NCBI GenBank assembly: GCA_963545085.1
Contig: CAUUHV010000001.1
Coordinates: forward strand, 1 to 64,000
Direction of reading: 5' to 3'
DNA: 64,000 nt
Origin: Catonella sp963545085
Lineage (GTDB): Bacteria; Bacillota; Clostridia; Lachnospirales; Lachnospiraceae
Below the pieces are notes generated by a model. It had not been told where the DNA came from. It saw only the letters and a program-made list of their open reading frames with translations, and searched no databases. Below, one piece after another: positions 44,274 to 53,348 of the stretch. The position numbers were made by a program, and so were the translations under genes. How positions within the stretch are numbered: the first letter of the stretch is position 1; the number at the start of each line of letters is the position of its first letter.

Positions 44274-46865
44274 GTGGCTGAGTTAAAAAAAGAAACTTTC
44301 AATATAACCGGAATGTCCTGTGCCGCCTGTGCCGCTCATGTAACAAAGGCGGTGGAGAAGCTTTCCGGAGCGGAGGATGTAAATGTAAATCTTCTGCAAA
44401 ATAAGATGACGGTAAAATTATCGGAGGATGTGACACCGGATGATGTTATAAAAGCGGTGGAGTCGGCGGGGTACGGGGCAACAGGAATAAATAAAAGTCC
44501 GAACGGGAATGCGGCAAAGCGGGAAAAAACAGGAGACGGGGCACATGGTGAGGTGACGAAAGAAACCGAACACATGAAAAAGAGGTTTATAACCTCGGTA
44601 ATATTCCTTGTACCGCTTATGTACTTAAGTATGGGAGAAATGCTTGGACTTCCGATTCCGAAGTTTTTTGCGGGCCATGAGGGTATGATGAGCCTTGCGC
44701 TTACGGAGCTTTTATTCGTGATTCCGATTTTATTTATAAATAAGAAATATTTTGTAAACGGTTTCAAGCTGCTTTTTAAGGGTGCTCCGAACATGGATTC
44801 TCTTATAGCAATCGGTGCCGGGGCGGCATTTTTATACAGCCTGTATTCCACATATTTAATCTCTTACCTTATGGGAAAAGGAGATATGTTTTCAGATCAT
44901 GACTCCGCGATGAACCTTTATTTTGAATCGGCGGGAACCATACTTACTCTTATAACCTTAGGAAAATTTTTAGAAGCGAGATCGAAGAAAAAGACTTCGG
45001 CGGCGATAACGAAGCTTGTGAGCCTTATTCCGGAAACCGCGACAGTCATAAGAAACGGAGAGGAAATCATCGTACGGGCTGATGAAGTGGCTATAGGAGA
45101 TATTGTCGCGGTAAAGGCGGGAAATACGGTACCTGTGGACGGAGTAATACTTTCAGGAAACGGAGCCGTGGATGAATCCGCGCTTACGGGAGAGAGCCTT
45201 CCTGTGGAAAAAGGTGTCGGCGATATGGTAACGGGAGCCACAATAAATCATTCCGGATATTTTACCTTCAAAGCGACGAGGGTAGGAGAAGATACGGCTC
45301 TTTCAAAAATAATTTCCCTGGTGGAAGAAGCGGCAAGCTCCAAAGCCCCTATATCAAGGCTTGCGGATGAGATAAGCGGAGTTTTCGTGCCGGCGGTAAT
45401 AGGAATAGCGGTATTGACCTTTATAGTCTGGCTTTTGATAGGACAGGGATTTGCGTTTTCATTAACTATGGCGGTAGCCGTGCTGGTGATTTCGTGTCCC
45501 TGTGCCTTAGGACTTGCAACTCCTACGGCAATAATGGTGGGAACGGGTAAAGGAGCGGAGAACGGAATTTTATTTAAATCGGCGGAAAGCCTTGAAACCG
45601 CGCATAAGATAGATATGGCAGTTTTAGATAAAACAGGAACGATAACTGAAGGAAAGCCTGAAGTTACTTATGCGGAAGCGATAGATTGCGAAATGAAAGA
45701 ATTTCTCTCGCTTGCCGCGTCTGCGGAAAAAGTGAGCGGGCATCCTTTGTCGGGAGCGATAGTGGCTTATGCCGAGGCAAACGGCGCTAAAATAAGGAAT
45801 GCGAAAAGTATGGAAATTATATCCGGAAGAGGCATTAAGGCGGAGGTGGAAGAAAAAAATATCTATGCCGGAAATAAGATATATATGGAAGAACTGGGAG
45901 CGGATATTTCCGGATTTACAGATAAGGAAAAGGAGCTTTCCGAAAACGGTAAAACAGTAATCTATTTTGCCGCCGGTAATGAAAAAGCGAAACTTATAGG
46001 TATTGCCGCAATCGCGGATACTATAAAAAAGAGCAGTAAAGAGGCGGTAAGCGAGCTTCGCTCTATGGGAATAGATGTAATCATGCTTACGGGAGACAAT
46101 GAGCGCACCGCTCTTGCAATCGGTAAGGAAGCGGGAGTAGACAAAGTTATAGCCGGAGTAAAGCCTGCGGATAAGGAGGCTCATATTCGTAAACTTATGG
46201 AAAACGGCAGAAAGGTAATGATGGTCGGTGACGGCATAAATGACGCACCGGCACTAATGCGCGCGGATATAGGAGCGGCAATAGGAGCGGGAACCGATAT
46301 AGCCGTTGACTCGGCGGATATAGTTTTAATGAGGAGCGATTTAAAGGGAATTTCGTATGCGATTAAATTAAGTAAAGCCACCATACGGAATATAAAGGAA
46401 AACCTGTTCTGGGCACTGTTTTATAATGTCATCTGCATACCTGTGGCGGCAGGGGCTTTCTATCTTTTATCAGGACTTAAGCTGAATCCTATGATAGGCG
46501 CTTCGGCAATGAGCTTTTCATCCGTTTTCGTAGTAACAAACGCTTTAAGGCTAAGATTTTTTAAGCCTTCATATAAAGAGGTAAAGCCGGTAAAAACGGC
46601 TGAACCGGTGAGAAAAGCTAAAAATACCAGCGGTACTGAAACAGGAAAGGAAAAAACTATGGAAAAGACGATTGAAATTGAAGGAATGATGTGCACAAAC
46701 TGCGTTAAGCATGTAACAAAGGCATTAAATGCGCTTGAAGGGGTAAAGGCGGAGGTAAGCCTTGAGAAGAAAAATGCTGTAGTTATTTTTGAAAATGAGG
46801 TGAGCGATGAAAGACTAAGGGAAGCTGTCGAGGAAGAAGGATATAAGGTTATTTCGATAAAGTAA
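44274..46865 (+). CDS. copA: Copper-exporting P1B ATPase CopA with C-terminal CopZ-like domain
   Basis: An 863-residue copper(I) pump. N-terminal heavy-metal domain GMSCAACAAHV (cysteines 16 and 19), eight helices, actuator TGES, the intramembrane CPC metal site at 408-410, phosphorylation motif DKTGTIT with Asp452, the HP motif and GDGINDAPAL. The last 68 residues form a second heavy-metal domain, GMMCTNC with cysteines 807 and 810, joined by a polar linker. C-terminal placement is unusual, and it looks like a fused CopZ chaperone. An in-frame ATG at residue 796 has a good ribosome binding site (see separate entry). The start is GTG at 44274, with AAAGGAG upstream. Confidence 0.94.
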   Translation: MAELKKETFNITGMSCAACAAHVTKAVEKLSGAEDVNVNLLQNKMTVKLSEDVTPDDVIKAVESAGYGATGINKSPNGNAAKREKTGDGAHGEVTKETEHMKKRFITSVIFLVPLMYLSMGEMLGLPIPKFFAGHEGMMSLALTELLFVIPILFINKKYFVNGFKLLFKGAPNMDSLIAIGAGAAFLYSLYSTYLISYLMGKGDMFSDHDSAMNLYFESAGTILTLITLGKFLEARSKKKTSAAITKLVSLIPETATVIRNGEEIIVRADEVAIGDIVAVKAGNTVPVDGVILSGNGAVDESALTGESLPVEKGVGDMVTGATINHSGYFTFKATRVGEDTALSKIISLVEEAASSKAPISRLADEISGVFVPAVIGIAVLTFIVWLLIGQGFAFSLTMAVAVLVISCPCALGLATPTAIMVGTGKGAENGILFKSAESLETAHKIDMAVLDKTGTITEGKPEVTYAEAIDCEMKEFLSLAASAEKVSGHPLSGAIVAYAEANGAKIRNAKSMEIISGRGIKAEVEEKNIYAGNKIYMEELGADISGFTDKEKELSENGKTVIYFAAGNEKAKLIGIAAIADTIKKSSKEAVSELRSMGIDVIMLTGDNERTALAIGKEAGVDKVIAGVKPADKEAHIRKLMENGRKVMMVGDGINDAPALMRADIGAAIGAGTDIAVDSADIVLMRSDLKGISYAIKLSKATIRNIKENLFWALFYNVICIPVAAGAFYLLSGLKLNPMIGASAMSFSSVFVVTNALRLRFFKPSYKEVKPVKTAEPVRKAKNTSGTETGKEKTMEKTIEIEGMMCTNCVKHVTKALNALEGVKAEVSLEKKNAVVIFENEVSDERLREAVEEEGYKVISIK
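46659..46865 (+). CDS. copZ: Possible internally initiated CopZ-like copper chaperone
   Basis: Inside copA and in the same frame, an ATG at 46659 is preceded by AGGAAAGGA with about 8 bases of spacing. It would give exactly 68 residues, the usual CopZ length: MEKTIEIEGMMCTNC at the start and a complete beta-alpha-beta heavy-metal domain. A free chaperone could thus come from the copA message without a separate gene. No separate copZ gene is seen in this operon. The site may also be a chance feature of an A/G-rich linker. Confidence 0.4.
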   Translation: MEKTIEIEGMMCTNCVKHVTKALNALEGVKAEVSLEKKNAVVIFENEVSDERLREAVEEEGYKVISIK

Positions 46866-46939
46866 TGAATGACTTGCCGAAGTACGAAGCGGTAATACTT
46901 CAAAACGGCGTGCTCATATCAAAATTCGGGAGAAAAATT

Positions 46940-47200
46940 ATGAAAGCGAATAGAGATAGCGTTTTAAGGCTTTTAAGGACTGCCAAGGGTCAGATTGACG
47001 GCATAATAAAGATGGTTGAGGACGACAGATACTGTGTGGATATATCAAATCAGCTTCTTGCCGCCGAAGCCGTACTGAAAAAAGTAAATAAGCAGGTAAT
47101 AAGCGCCCACATGAAGCATTGCCTTATGGAAGCCGAAAATGAGGACAGAGAGGTGAAAATGGAGGAGCTTATAGGGCTTATAGACAAACTTTCGAAATAA
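46940..47200 (+). CDS. csoR: Copper-sensing repressor CsoR
   Basis: An 86-residue all-helical CsoR/RcnR family repressor. The copper ligands are Cys in DRYCVDI, His 25 residues later and Cys a further 4 on (HMKHC), the same spacing as Cys45, His70 and Cys74 of B. subtilis CsoR. The start MKANRDSVLRLLRTAKGQIDG is typical. I chose the ATG at 46940, with GGGAG upstream. The frame opens earlier at 46865, touching copA, but that extension of 25 residues is not seen in the family. It should release the operator at 44200 when copper binds. Confidence 0.93.
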   Translation: MKANRDSVLRLLRTAKGQIDGIIKMVEDDRYCVDISNQLLAAEAVLKKVNKQVISAHMKHCLMEAENEDREVKMEELIGLIDKLSK

Positions 47201-47349
47201 AATCAAAACAGCTGTTTAAGTCCGTTCTATTGCTTTCAGCCTGCTTACCGTCGCAAATGTTTATGCGCAAAGATATTTGACAAATAATAGTTTCTGCAGT
47301 ATTTTTAAATAAAGCGCATTGAATAAAGATAATGAGGGGGGGGCGCGGT

Positions 47350-48123
47350 ATGCAAGTAAACAGGATTTCAAGTGTTCAAAATCAAAGTGGATATATTGCA
47401 AAAAAACAAAAGGAAGAAAAGTCTTTTAAGGATGTTTTGCCAATAGAAGAAGAAAATAAGGAAATTGAGTACGATAAGGTAAAAGTGGGTGGAGACGGTC
47501 ATATTTATGGGCTTGTAAATGGCGGTTGGCAAAGAGTTAATCCCAATTTTAATCTTGAAGATACGAAATGCGGACCTGACGAGATAGTTTTTATTGGCGA
47601 TAGCATTGTAAAAGTAGGTGTTAATATAGTAAAAAATTTCGGAATGAGAGATAACAGGTTTTTTGCTGTACAAAAGGATATTGGATTTTCCAATGTTCCT
47701 AATGGGCTTGCTTTAGTTCCGGGTACTGTAGTTAATTTGCCGGACGGTACAATATTAAGATGGACGGAAAGCGGAGTCGAGTATATTCCAAGACCTACAA
47801 ACAATCCGAATGAAAGAGATAAAGCAATCAAATATGCCTCAAGTATTGCAAGCGCAATGAATAAATTTACAAGGGTTGCCAATAAACAAGCTTTCGGAGT
47901 GGGCAAGGTTATCGGTATAACCAAAGAAAAGACACAAAGCATTTCAACAGTTTTAAGAGCAATGGGGATAGATCCAAGTAAAGAATTTTATGTGAACGGC
48001 AAGAAGTTTATGTTTGACAGCGCATCGGGAGAATTTAAATATGACTTGGAAAATCCTGATGAGAGAAAACATAAAGTGAGATATGTACAGGGACCAAGGG
48101 TAAGGTTGGCGGAAAGACATTAA
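47350..48123 (+). CDS. Uncharacterised 257-residue protein
   Basis: I do not recognise this protein. It has no signal peptide, membrane helix or catalytic motif. The N-terminal 35 residues are polar (NRISSVQNQSGYIAKKQKEE), as in disordered leaders of some secreted or flagellum-associated proteins. Later phrases suggest small beta domains (GHIYGLVNGGWQRVNP, PNGLALVPGTVVNLPDGTI) and a helical middle (ASSIASAMNKFTRVANKQ). The ribosome binding site is a run of eight G (47336-47343). Another in-frame ATG at 47332 precedes the G run but has no ribosome binding site of its own. It is followed by a terminator and appears monocistronic. Confidence 0.72.
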   Translation: MQVNRISSVQNQSGYIAKKQKEEKSFKDVLPIEEENKEIEYDKVKVGGDGHIYGLVNGGWQRVNPNFNLEDTKCGPDEIVFIGDSIVKVGVNIVKNFGMRDNRFFAVQKDIGFSNVPNGLALVPGTVVNLPDGTILRWTESGVEYIPRPTNNPNERDKAIKYASSIASAMNKFTRVANKQAFGVGKVIGITKEKTQSISTVLRAMGIDPSKEFYVNGKKFMFDSASGEFKYDLENPDERKHKVRYVQGPRVRLAERH

Positions 48124-48146
48124 ATTAAAGAATAAAATCAAGTTTC

Positions 48147-48177
48147 AAGGTGAGATGACATTTAGTAATCTCACCTT
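48147..48177. terminator. Bidirectional hairpin terminator
   Basis: AAGGTGAGAT and ATCTCACCTT pair perfectly over 10 bases with an 11-base loop, 24 bases past the stop of the unknown protein gene, between convergent genes. Confidence 0.75.
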
Positions 48178-48253
48178 TCATAGTAAAGGAATAATTTTTG
48201 CGATTTTGATATCTATATCATATAGTAATCAGGAAATGAAGTTTAAGACTTTT

Positions 48254-49675
48254 TTATATCTCCACAATATTATAATTATTTCTCGAAATCTTTTTTACAT
48301 CGTATAGCGCATTATCCGCTTTATTCAGAAAATCTTCTATTTTATATTTTTTGTTAAAGATACCGAAACACACTCCCTGTGTTATTGTTACTCTGTCTGC
48401 CGCTTGGGAAAAGTCATGCTTTATATCGCAGGAAATGATTTTTTCTTTCAAAATATTTAAAAGCGATTCGATTTCTTTTTTCGAATATCCGTCATATATT
48501 ATTACAAACTCGTCTCCGCCGTATCTGCAGGCGAATATATTTTCTTTTTCATGAACTAATGTGCGAATGGCTTTAGCCACCGCTTTTATACATTTATCGC
48601 CGGCGGTGTGACCGTAATTGTCGTTATACTCTTTGAAAAAATCTATGTCGAGTATTTCTACGGCAAGCGCTCTCGGCGCTTTTAACATATCTGCGGATAT
48701 TTTTCTTGAATAATAGTCATAAGCAAACCTGTTCGGCAGCTTTGTAAGAGCGTCCGTCTCCGATTTTTTACGCAAAGCGGTATTTTCTTTCAAAGAATAC
48801 ACCATCTTGTTTACACTTTCGGCAATCAGTCCCATTTCGTCGTCTGTTTTTAATGTAAGAAGATTTTCCGGTATGTTGCCATTTTCAATCTGCTCCAGAT
48901 AATCTGTTATAATCTTTATCGCGGATGTCCATTTTGAAGTTAAAAATCCTATAAAAATACCGCATATCATCATAGTTATAATCATAATAAGAGATATATT
49001 ATGGACGGAACTTGAGATTTGCATCTTCAATTCGGTTATATTTCTGCCCACCACAATAGCTCCGACTATATCTCCTTTGTTGTTTAACAGCGTGTTATAC
49101 AGACAGAATATCATACCGCCCGCGACATTTGCCTCTCCCGAATATACACCGGTGGCATCGAGCGAGTCCGCGACATTTTTTGTAATATAAGTTCCTACTA
49201 TTGACTTGCCGTCGGGACTTTTCGTACTGCCGGCAACCCGGAGATAATGACCTTCTTCATAACCTGCAGCCGTTTTTGTTTCTTCTACATAACCTAATTT
49301 TGCATCTTTATCAAGCATAAAAACATAGGCAAAGGTACCGGTCTTTTTTTCGTGTTCTAAAAAAGGCACAAGATTGGCCTTTTCCTCTGTACCGTCTCCG
49401 ATTAAAACATTTCCGAAATAAATTGCATCATTTTTAATATTCCATGAGGATTTTATATTACTGCTGATTAAATCTTCTATATAGTTGATGTCGGACTTAA
49501 GTCTTTGCGCCATCAAATCTTCCTCTAAATTTGTTACCGCCGATGTGACCGCCAAATTCATAAAGAAAAACAAGATAATTGCGACCATAAGGTAGGTCAA
49601 AGTTATCTTTGAGCGCATGGTTTTTAAAAGAAAAAAGCTCTTAAGCCTTGTTGATATTTTTGAGTCCATTTCCAT
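48254..49675 (-). CDS. Membrane diguanylate cyclase with extracytoplasmic sensor
   Basis: A 473-residue protein that should make cyclic di-GMP. Helix 1 (ITLTYLMVAIILFFFMNLAV) and helix 2 (ISLIMIITMMICGIFIGFL) bracket a periplasm-facing sensor of about 180 residues that looks like a single Cache domain (YVEETKTAAGYEEGHYLR, SIVGTYITKNV). A HAMP-like segment follows, then GGDEF at about 386-390 (CRYGGDEFVIIY), intact. No RxxD inhibitory site is seen just before it. The start is uncertain: ATGs at 49675 and 49669 and a TTG at 49690 all lack a clear ribosome binding site. No phosphodiesterase EAL domain is attached. Confidence 0.88.
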   Translation of the reverse strand: MEMDSKISTRLKSFFLLKTMRSKITLTYLMVAIILFFFMNLAVTSAVTNLEEDLMAQRLKSDINYIEDLISSNIKSSWNIKNDAIYFGNVLIGDGTEEKANLVPFLEHEKKTGTFAYVFMLDKDAKLGYVEETKTAAGYEEGHYLRVAGSTKSPDGKSIVGTYITKNVADSLDATGVYSGEANVAGGMIFCLYNTLLNNKGDIVGAIVVGRNITELKMQISSSVHNISLIMIITMMICGIFIGFLTSKWTSAIKIITDYLEQIENGNIPENLLTLKTDDEMGLIAESVNKMVYSLKENTALRKKSETDALTKLPNRFAYDYYSRKISADMLKAPRALAVEILDIDFFKEYNDNYGHTAGDKCIKAVAKAIRTLVHEKENIFACRYGGDEFVIIYDGYSKKEIESLLNILKEKIISCDIKHDFSQAADRVTITQGVCFGIFNKKYKIEDFLNKADNALYDVKKISRNNYNIVEI

Positions 49676-49748
49676 TTTTTTCGCTTTCAAGGTGCAAATA
49701 ATATTTAAAATAAGCGGGTTGAGTGTGTTACATCCTGTCTAAACCCGT

Positions 49749-50393
49749 TTAATCGGAAGAATTCTTCATAAGCAGCCACATCTGCGTATCGACTGCGATA
49801 TTATTGTCTTTATCAAGGGCTACAGTAAGACAATAAACCTTTTTATCCGATTTTTTTAATGTAAAGGTTATATCGGCATATATATCGGATATATAATACG
49901 ATGTGCCTCCGCCCTCAAGAATTTCGTATTTTATGTTGTAAAGCTGTTTTTTGAGAGCTTTTGCAAAACTTTTTACAGACATTTTTTTCTTGAAGCCCGA
50001 GAGAATATCCTTTGCGCTTCCCTCAATTCTTATGCAGGGAGAATCGGGTCTGAGTTTATAGTCAAGATCGGGATCGAAGCCGTCAAAGACATAAACAAGG
50101 TTCGTAAAAGGAATATAAGCGTAAAACTCTCCGTGACCGCCCAAATCATTTTCGACATTGTAATTATATCTTTTATCAATCTTTTCGAACTTGACATTAA
50201 GATCATTGATAAGCTTTTTTCTCAGCTTTATGCCTGATTTTTTAGATACTGCATATACTTCTCCGGAAGCATTTACGGTTAATACCGCCTTATTACGGCT
50301 CATTCGGTTTTCAGCGGCTTTTAAAGGCGAAAGCGGTAAAAGAGTTCCGAACGCCAACACAAAAATCAACGCTTTACTCCAAATTTTTTTCAT
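49749..50393 (-). CDS. Secreted protein of unknown function
   Basis: A 214-residue protein with a clear signal peptide (ALIFVLAFGTLLPLSPLKA, cleavage near residue 26). The mature part of about 190 residues is rich in charged and aromatic residues, with strands such as EFYAYIPFTNLVYVFDGFD and a C-terminal VYCLTVALDKDNNIAVDTQM. No family was recognised. Two cysteines are present in the mature chain. GGAGG (CGGAGGTG) precedes the ATG. It lies between the diguanylate cyclase and PAP2 genes on the same strand, but with gaps of 73 and 95 bases, so co-transcription is uncertain. Confidence 0.75.
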   Translation of the reverse strand: MKKIWSKALIFVLAFGTLLPLSPLKAAENRMSRNKAVLTVNASGEVYAVSKKSGIKLRKKLINDLNVKFEKIDKRYNYNVENDLGGHGEFYAYIPFTNLVYVFDGFDPDLDYKLRPDSPCIRIEGSAKDILSGFKKKMSVKSFAKALKKQLYNIKYEILEGGGTSYYISDIYADITFTLKKSDKKVYCLTVALDKDNNIAVDTQMWLLMKNSSD

Positions 50394-50488
50394 AAAACAC
50401 CTCCGTGTGTAATCTAAGATACTTTAACAGATATACACTATTATAAAGCGTTTACAGGAATAATCAACTGCGACCTTATTTTTAACTT

Positions 50489-51190
50489 TCATTTAAACAC
50501 CGCCTTGTCGGTAATATCGGTATTGCCGTCCTTGGCGTTTTCGGAGAAACATGAGTAATTGGGGATATATATAATGAAATACATGATAAAACTCATTATA
50601 ATCCCGGTAACAACGTCAAAAACCGAGTGCTGTTTTAAAAACATGGTAGCAAGACAGATGGCTACGGTAAGTATAAAGGCTGATATACGTTCCGCTTTCG
50701 TAAAATAAGTTTCTCCGCGTCTGATTCCGATATAGGCTCCTATAGCTACGTAAACATGTAAGCTCGGGCATACATTGGTAGGAGTATCTATGGAATAAAG
50801 GAAAAAGGTAAGTCTTGCGAGTATATTTTCTCTGGGCATAACGGCGGGACGCAGCTCCTGCGCTGTGGGAAAGAGAGCAAAAATAATAAGGCCTATGGTC
50901 ATGCCTCCGAAAATATAAATAAAGGATTTTATAAAATCATTTCTTGATTTTATACACAGCCTGATAAGCACAAATGCTATGTAAGCGAACCAGAGGAAAT
51001 AAGGTACTATAAAAATTTCATTAAAAGGAATCCTGTCGTCAAGTGGAGTATGTATTATGTTATATTCCACTCCGTTTCTTGCCTCAAGCAGCTCAAAACC
51101 CGCAAGATAGACAAGAGTGTATAAAAAAAGCCACACGTGCTTATGGGTGCGCAAAAATTCTTTAATAACGGCAAAAACCTTACTTATCAT
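50489..51190 (-). CDS. PAP2-family membrane phosphatase
   Basis: A 233-residue integral membrane protein with about six helices. The PAP2 motifs are present in the form seen in the AUR1/inositolphosphotransferase-like group: NVCPSLHVYVAIGAY (motif 2) and FLKQHSVFDVVTGI (motif 3, with the histidine and aspartate), and RPAVMPRENI before them. Such enzymes remove or transfer phosphate on lipid substrates such as phosphatidate or undecaprenyl pyrophosphate. The substrate is not determined. Confidence 0.85.
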   Translation of the reverse strand: MISKVFAVIKEFLRTHKHVWLFLYTLVYLAGFELLEARNGVEYNIIHTPLDDRIPFNEIFIVPYFLWFAYIAFVLIRLCIKSRNDFIKSFIYIFGGMTIGLIIFALFPTAQELRPAVMPRENILARLTFFLYSIDTPTNVCPSLHVYVAIGAYIGIRRGETYFTKAERISAFILTVAICLATMFLKQHSVFDVVTGIIMSFIMYFIIYIPNYSCFSENAKDGNTDITDKAVFK

Positions 51191-51456
51191 AATGAAAACT
51201 CCGATTTATTCACGTGACGGGCGGGGCGTACAGACAAACCTTACTCGCCGCATGACAACTGTCCGTGGCAATTTATTGATAGTCACAGACGGGATTATAT
51301 CATCAAAACGGGTAGGGTGGCAACTTTTTTAAGCCGAGTTTAAGGAAGTTTAAGAAAAAAATGTAAAATGATAGTGATTTTGTAATAAATTTGGTGTATA
51401 TATGACTGTGTAGGGGTAGTTATTTTAAAAGGTGTTATAACCGAGAGGGTCTACTT

Positions 51457-53235
51457 ATGAAAGCAGCTTACAGGGAACCGGATTATGAGAGGATTTTCAG
51501 AAAAAATGCAGGAAATCCGTTGAAAACACTTGTAGGGATTTATGAGGGAAAGTATGTAAAGCTTTTCTGGTCGGTAATATTTTTTCTTATTAAAGACTCG
51601 CCGTCGTGGCTGTCGCCTCTTGTTTTGGCTTCAATGATTGATATAATTACGAAGCCCGGTGAAGGCGCGGTTAAGCATATTATAATAAATTCAGTGTTTA
51701 TAATAATTTTAACCGTGCAAAACGTGCCTACAAGCTGTATTCATGTGTATTTTTATGCAAAAACAATAAGACAGGTGGAAAAGGAATTAAGATGCGCTCT
51801 TGTAAGAAAGCTTCAGCAGCTTTCGATCTCTTATCATACGCAGATGGAGTCCGGAAGGCTTCAGTCGAAGGTAATGAGAGATGTGGAGCAAATTGAGAAT
51901 CTCAGCGCGCAGATTTTTATAACGGTGCTTTATATAGCGGTAAATATCGGGGCGGCGCTTGTTATAGTAGTAACGAAAAGTATGGTGGTATTTTTCTTCT
52001 TTCTTGCCGCCGTGCCTGTTGCAGTACTGCTCATGGCATATTTTAAGGAAAAGGTAAAAAACTACAACAAGGCTTTTCGTAAAGAAATGGAAGAAACCAC
52101 GGTTTCCGTAGTTGAAATGATGGAAATGATACCCGTAGCGAAGGCGCACGCTCTTGAGCGCAGGGAGCTTAACAAGATGGAAAAAAGGCTTGTAAACGTT
52201 GCGGATAAGGGTTTTAAGCTTGATATGATACAGACTTACTTCGGCTCAATGAGCTGGGTGGTTTTTCAGATATTCAGGGTGTTTTGTCTTATTTTCACGG
52301 CATTTATGGCGCTTGACAATAAGATAAGCATTGGCGACGTCGCAATGTACCAGTCGTATTTCGGTACGGTTGTGGGAAGTATAGCGGGCATAGTGGGACT
52401 TATACCGGTGGTGTCAAAGGGGCTCGAGTCTGTAAGCTCGATTTCGGATATAATGTTAAGCAACGATATGGAGGGAACGGACGAGAATAAGAAAAAGCCT
52501 GAGATAAAGGGCTTTGTGGAATTTGACAATGTAGGCTTTAAATATGACGACAGCGATGAACCTCTGTTTTCGGGGCTGAGCTTTAAAGCGAGTCCCGGTG
52601 AAACCGTGGCGATAGTGGGAGCTTCGGGAGCGGGAAAAACTACTATATTAAATCTTGTAATCGGCTTTATGAGGGCGACTGAGGGAGCGGTCAGAATAGA
52701 CGGCTGCGACATTAAAGAGCTTAATTTACACCATTACAGAAAAAAACTTGCCGTTGTTCCGCAAAATTCCATTCTTTTCAGCGGGACTTTAAGAGAAAAT
52801 ATAACTTACGGGCTTGATAATGTATCAGAAGAAGAATTGCAGAGGGTTATAGATGCGGCAAATTTAAGAGAGATTGTTGACAGTCTGCCTGACGGGCTTG
52901 AAACCGTTTTAAAGGAGCACGGCGGCAATTTTTCCGGAGGACAGAAGCAGAGAATTTCCATAGCGAGAGCTTTTATAAGAAATCCGAGAGTGCTTATTCT
53001 TGATGAAGCAACATCGGCACTTGATACCGTTTCGGAGAGACAGATACAGGAGGCTGTGGCAAAGCTTGCGAAGGACAGGACGACATTTGTAGTGGCACAT
53101 AGACTTTCTACAATAAGAAATGCCGATAAGATAGCTGTTATGGAAAAGGGAGGACTTAAGGAGTTCGGAAGCTATGAGGAGCTTATGGAGCTTAAGGGAA
53201 GCTTTTACAACCTTATGAAGATGCAGCAGATATAG
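51457..53235 (+). CDS. ABC exporter, fused membrane and ATPase domains
   Basis: A 592-residue half-transporter: six helices in the first 330 residues (type IV exporter fold) and a C-terminal ATPase with Walker A GASGAGKTT near 386-394, Q-loop VVPQNSILFSGTLRENI, signature FSGGQKQRISIA, Walker B VLILDEATSALD and switch VVAHRLSTI. It should work as a homodimer since no partner gene is adjacent. The substrate (lipid, peptide or drug) cannot be told. The ribosome binding site is weak (GAGAGGG). Between it and the divergent PAP2 gene are 266 bases in which I see no clear operator. Confidence 0.9.
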   Translation: MKAAYREPDYERIFRKNAGNPLKTLVGIYEGKYVKLFWSVIFFLIKDSPSWLSPLVLASMIDIITKPGEGAVKHIIINSVFIIILTVQNVPTSCIHVYFYAKTIRQVEKELRCALVRKLQQLSISYHTQMESGRLQSKVMRDVEQIENLSAQIFITVLYIAVNIGAALVIVVTKSMVVFFFFLAAVPVAVLLMAYFKEKVKNYNKAFRKEMEETTVSVVEMMEMIPVAKAHALERRELNKMEKRLVNVADKGFKLDMIQTYFGSMSWVVFQIFRVFCLIFTAFMALDNKISIGDVAMYQSYFGTVVGSIAGIVGLIPVVSKGLESVSSISDIMLSNDMEGTDENKKKPEIKGFVEFDNVGFKYDDSDEPLFSGLSFKASPGETVAIVGASGAGKTTILNLVIGFMRATEGAVRIDGCDIKELNLHHYRKKLAVVPQNSILFSGTLRENITYGLDNVSEEELQRVIDAANLREIVDSLPDGLETVLKEHGGNFSGGQKQRISIARAFIRNPRVLILDEATSALDTVSERQIQEAVAKLAKDRTTFVVAHRLSTIRNADKIAVMEKGGLKEFGSYEELMELKGSFYNLMKMQQI

Positions 53236-53348
53236 CCCGTTCACGAAAAAAACATTAAATCTTAAGATGTTTACTACTTTATATTCCGCTAATAGTGTGG
53301 TAGTATCAATAAGTATGTTTTTAGTGAAAAGAAAGGAACGGTTTGTAA

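Noticed and set aside
45624..46184. A 186-codon minus-strand frame inside copA
   Set aside because: Fully opposite a well-conserved P-type ATPase; the product has no recognisable domain and no start signal.
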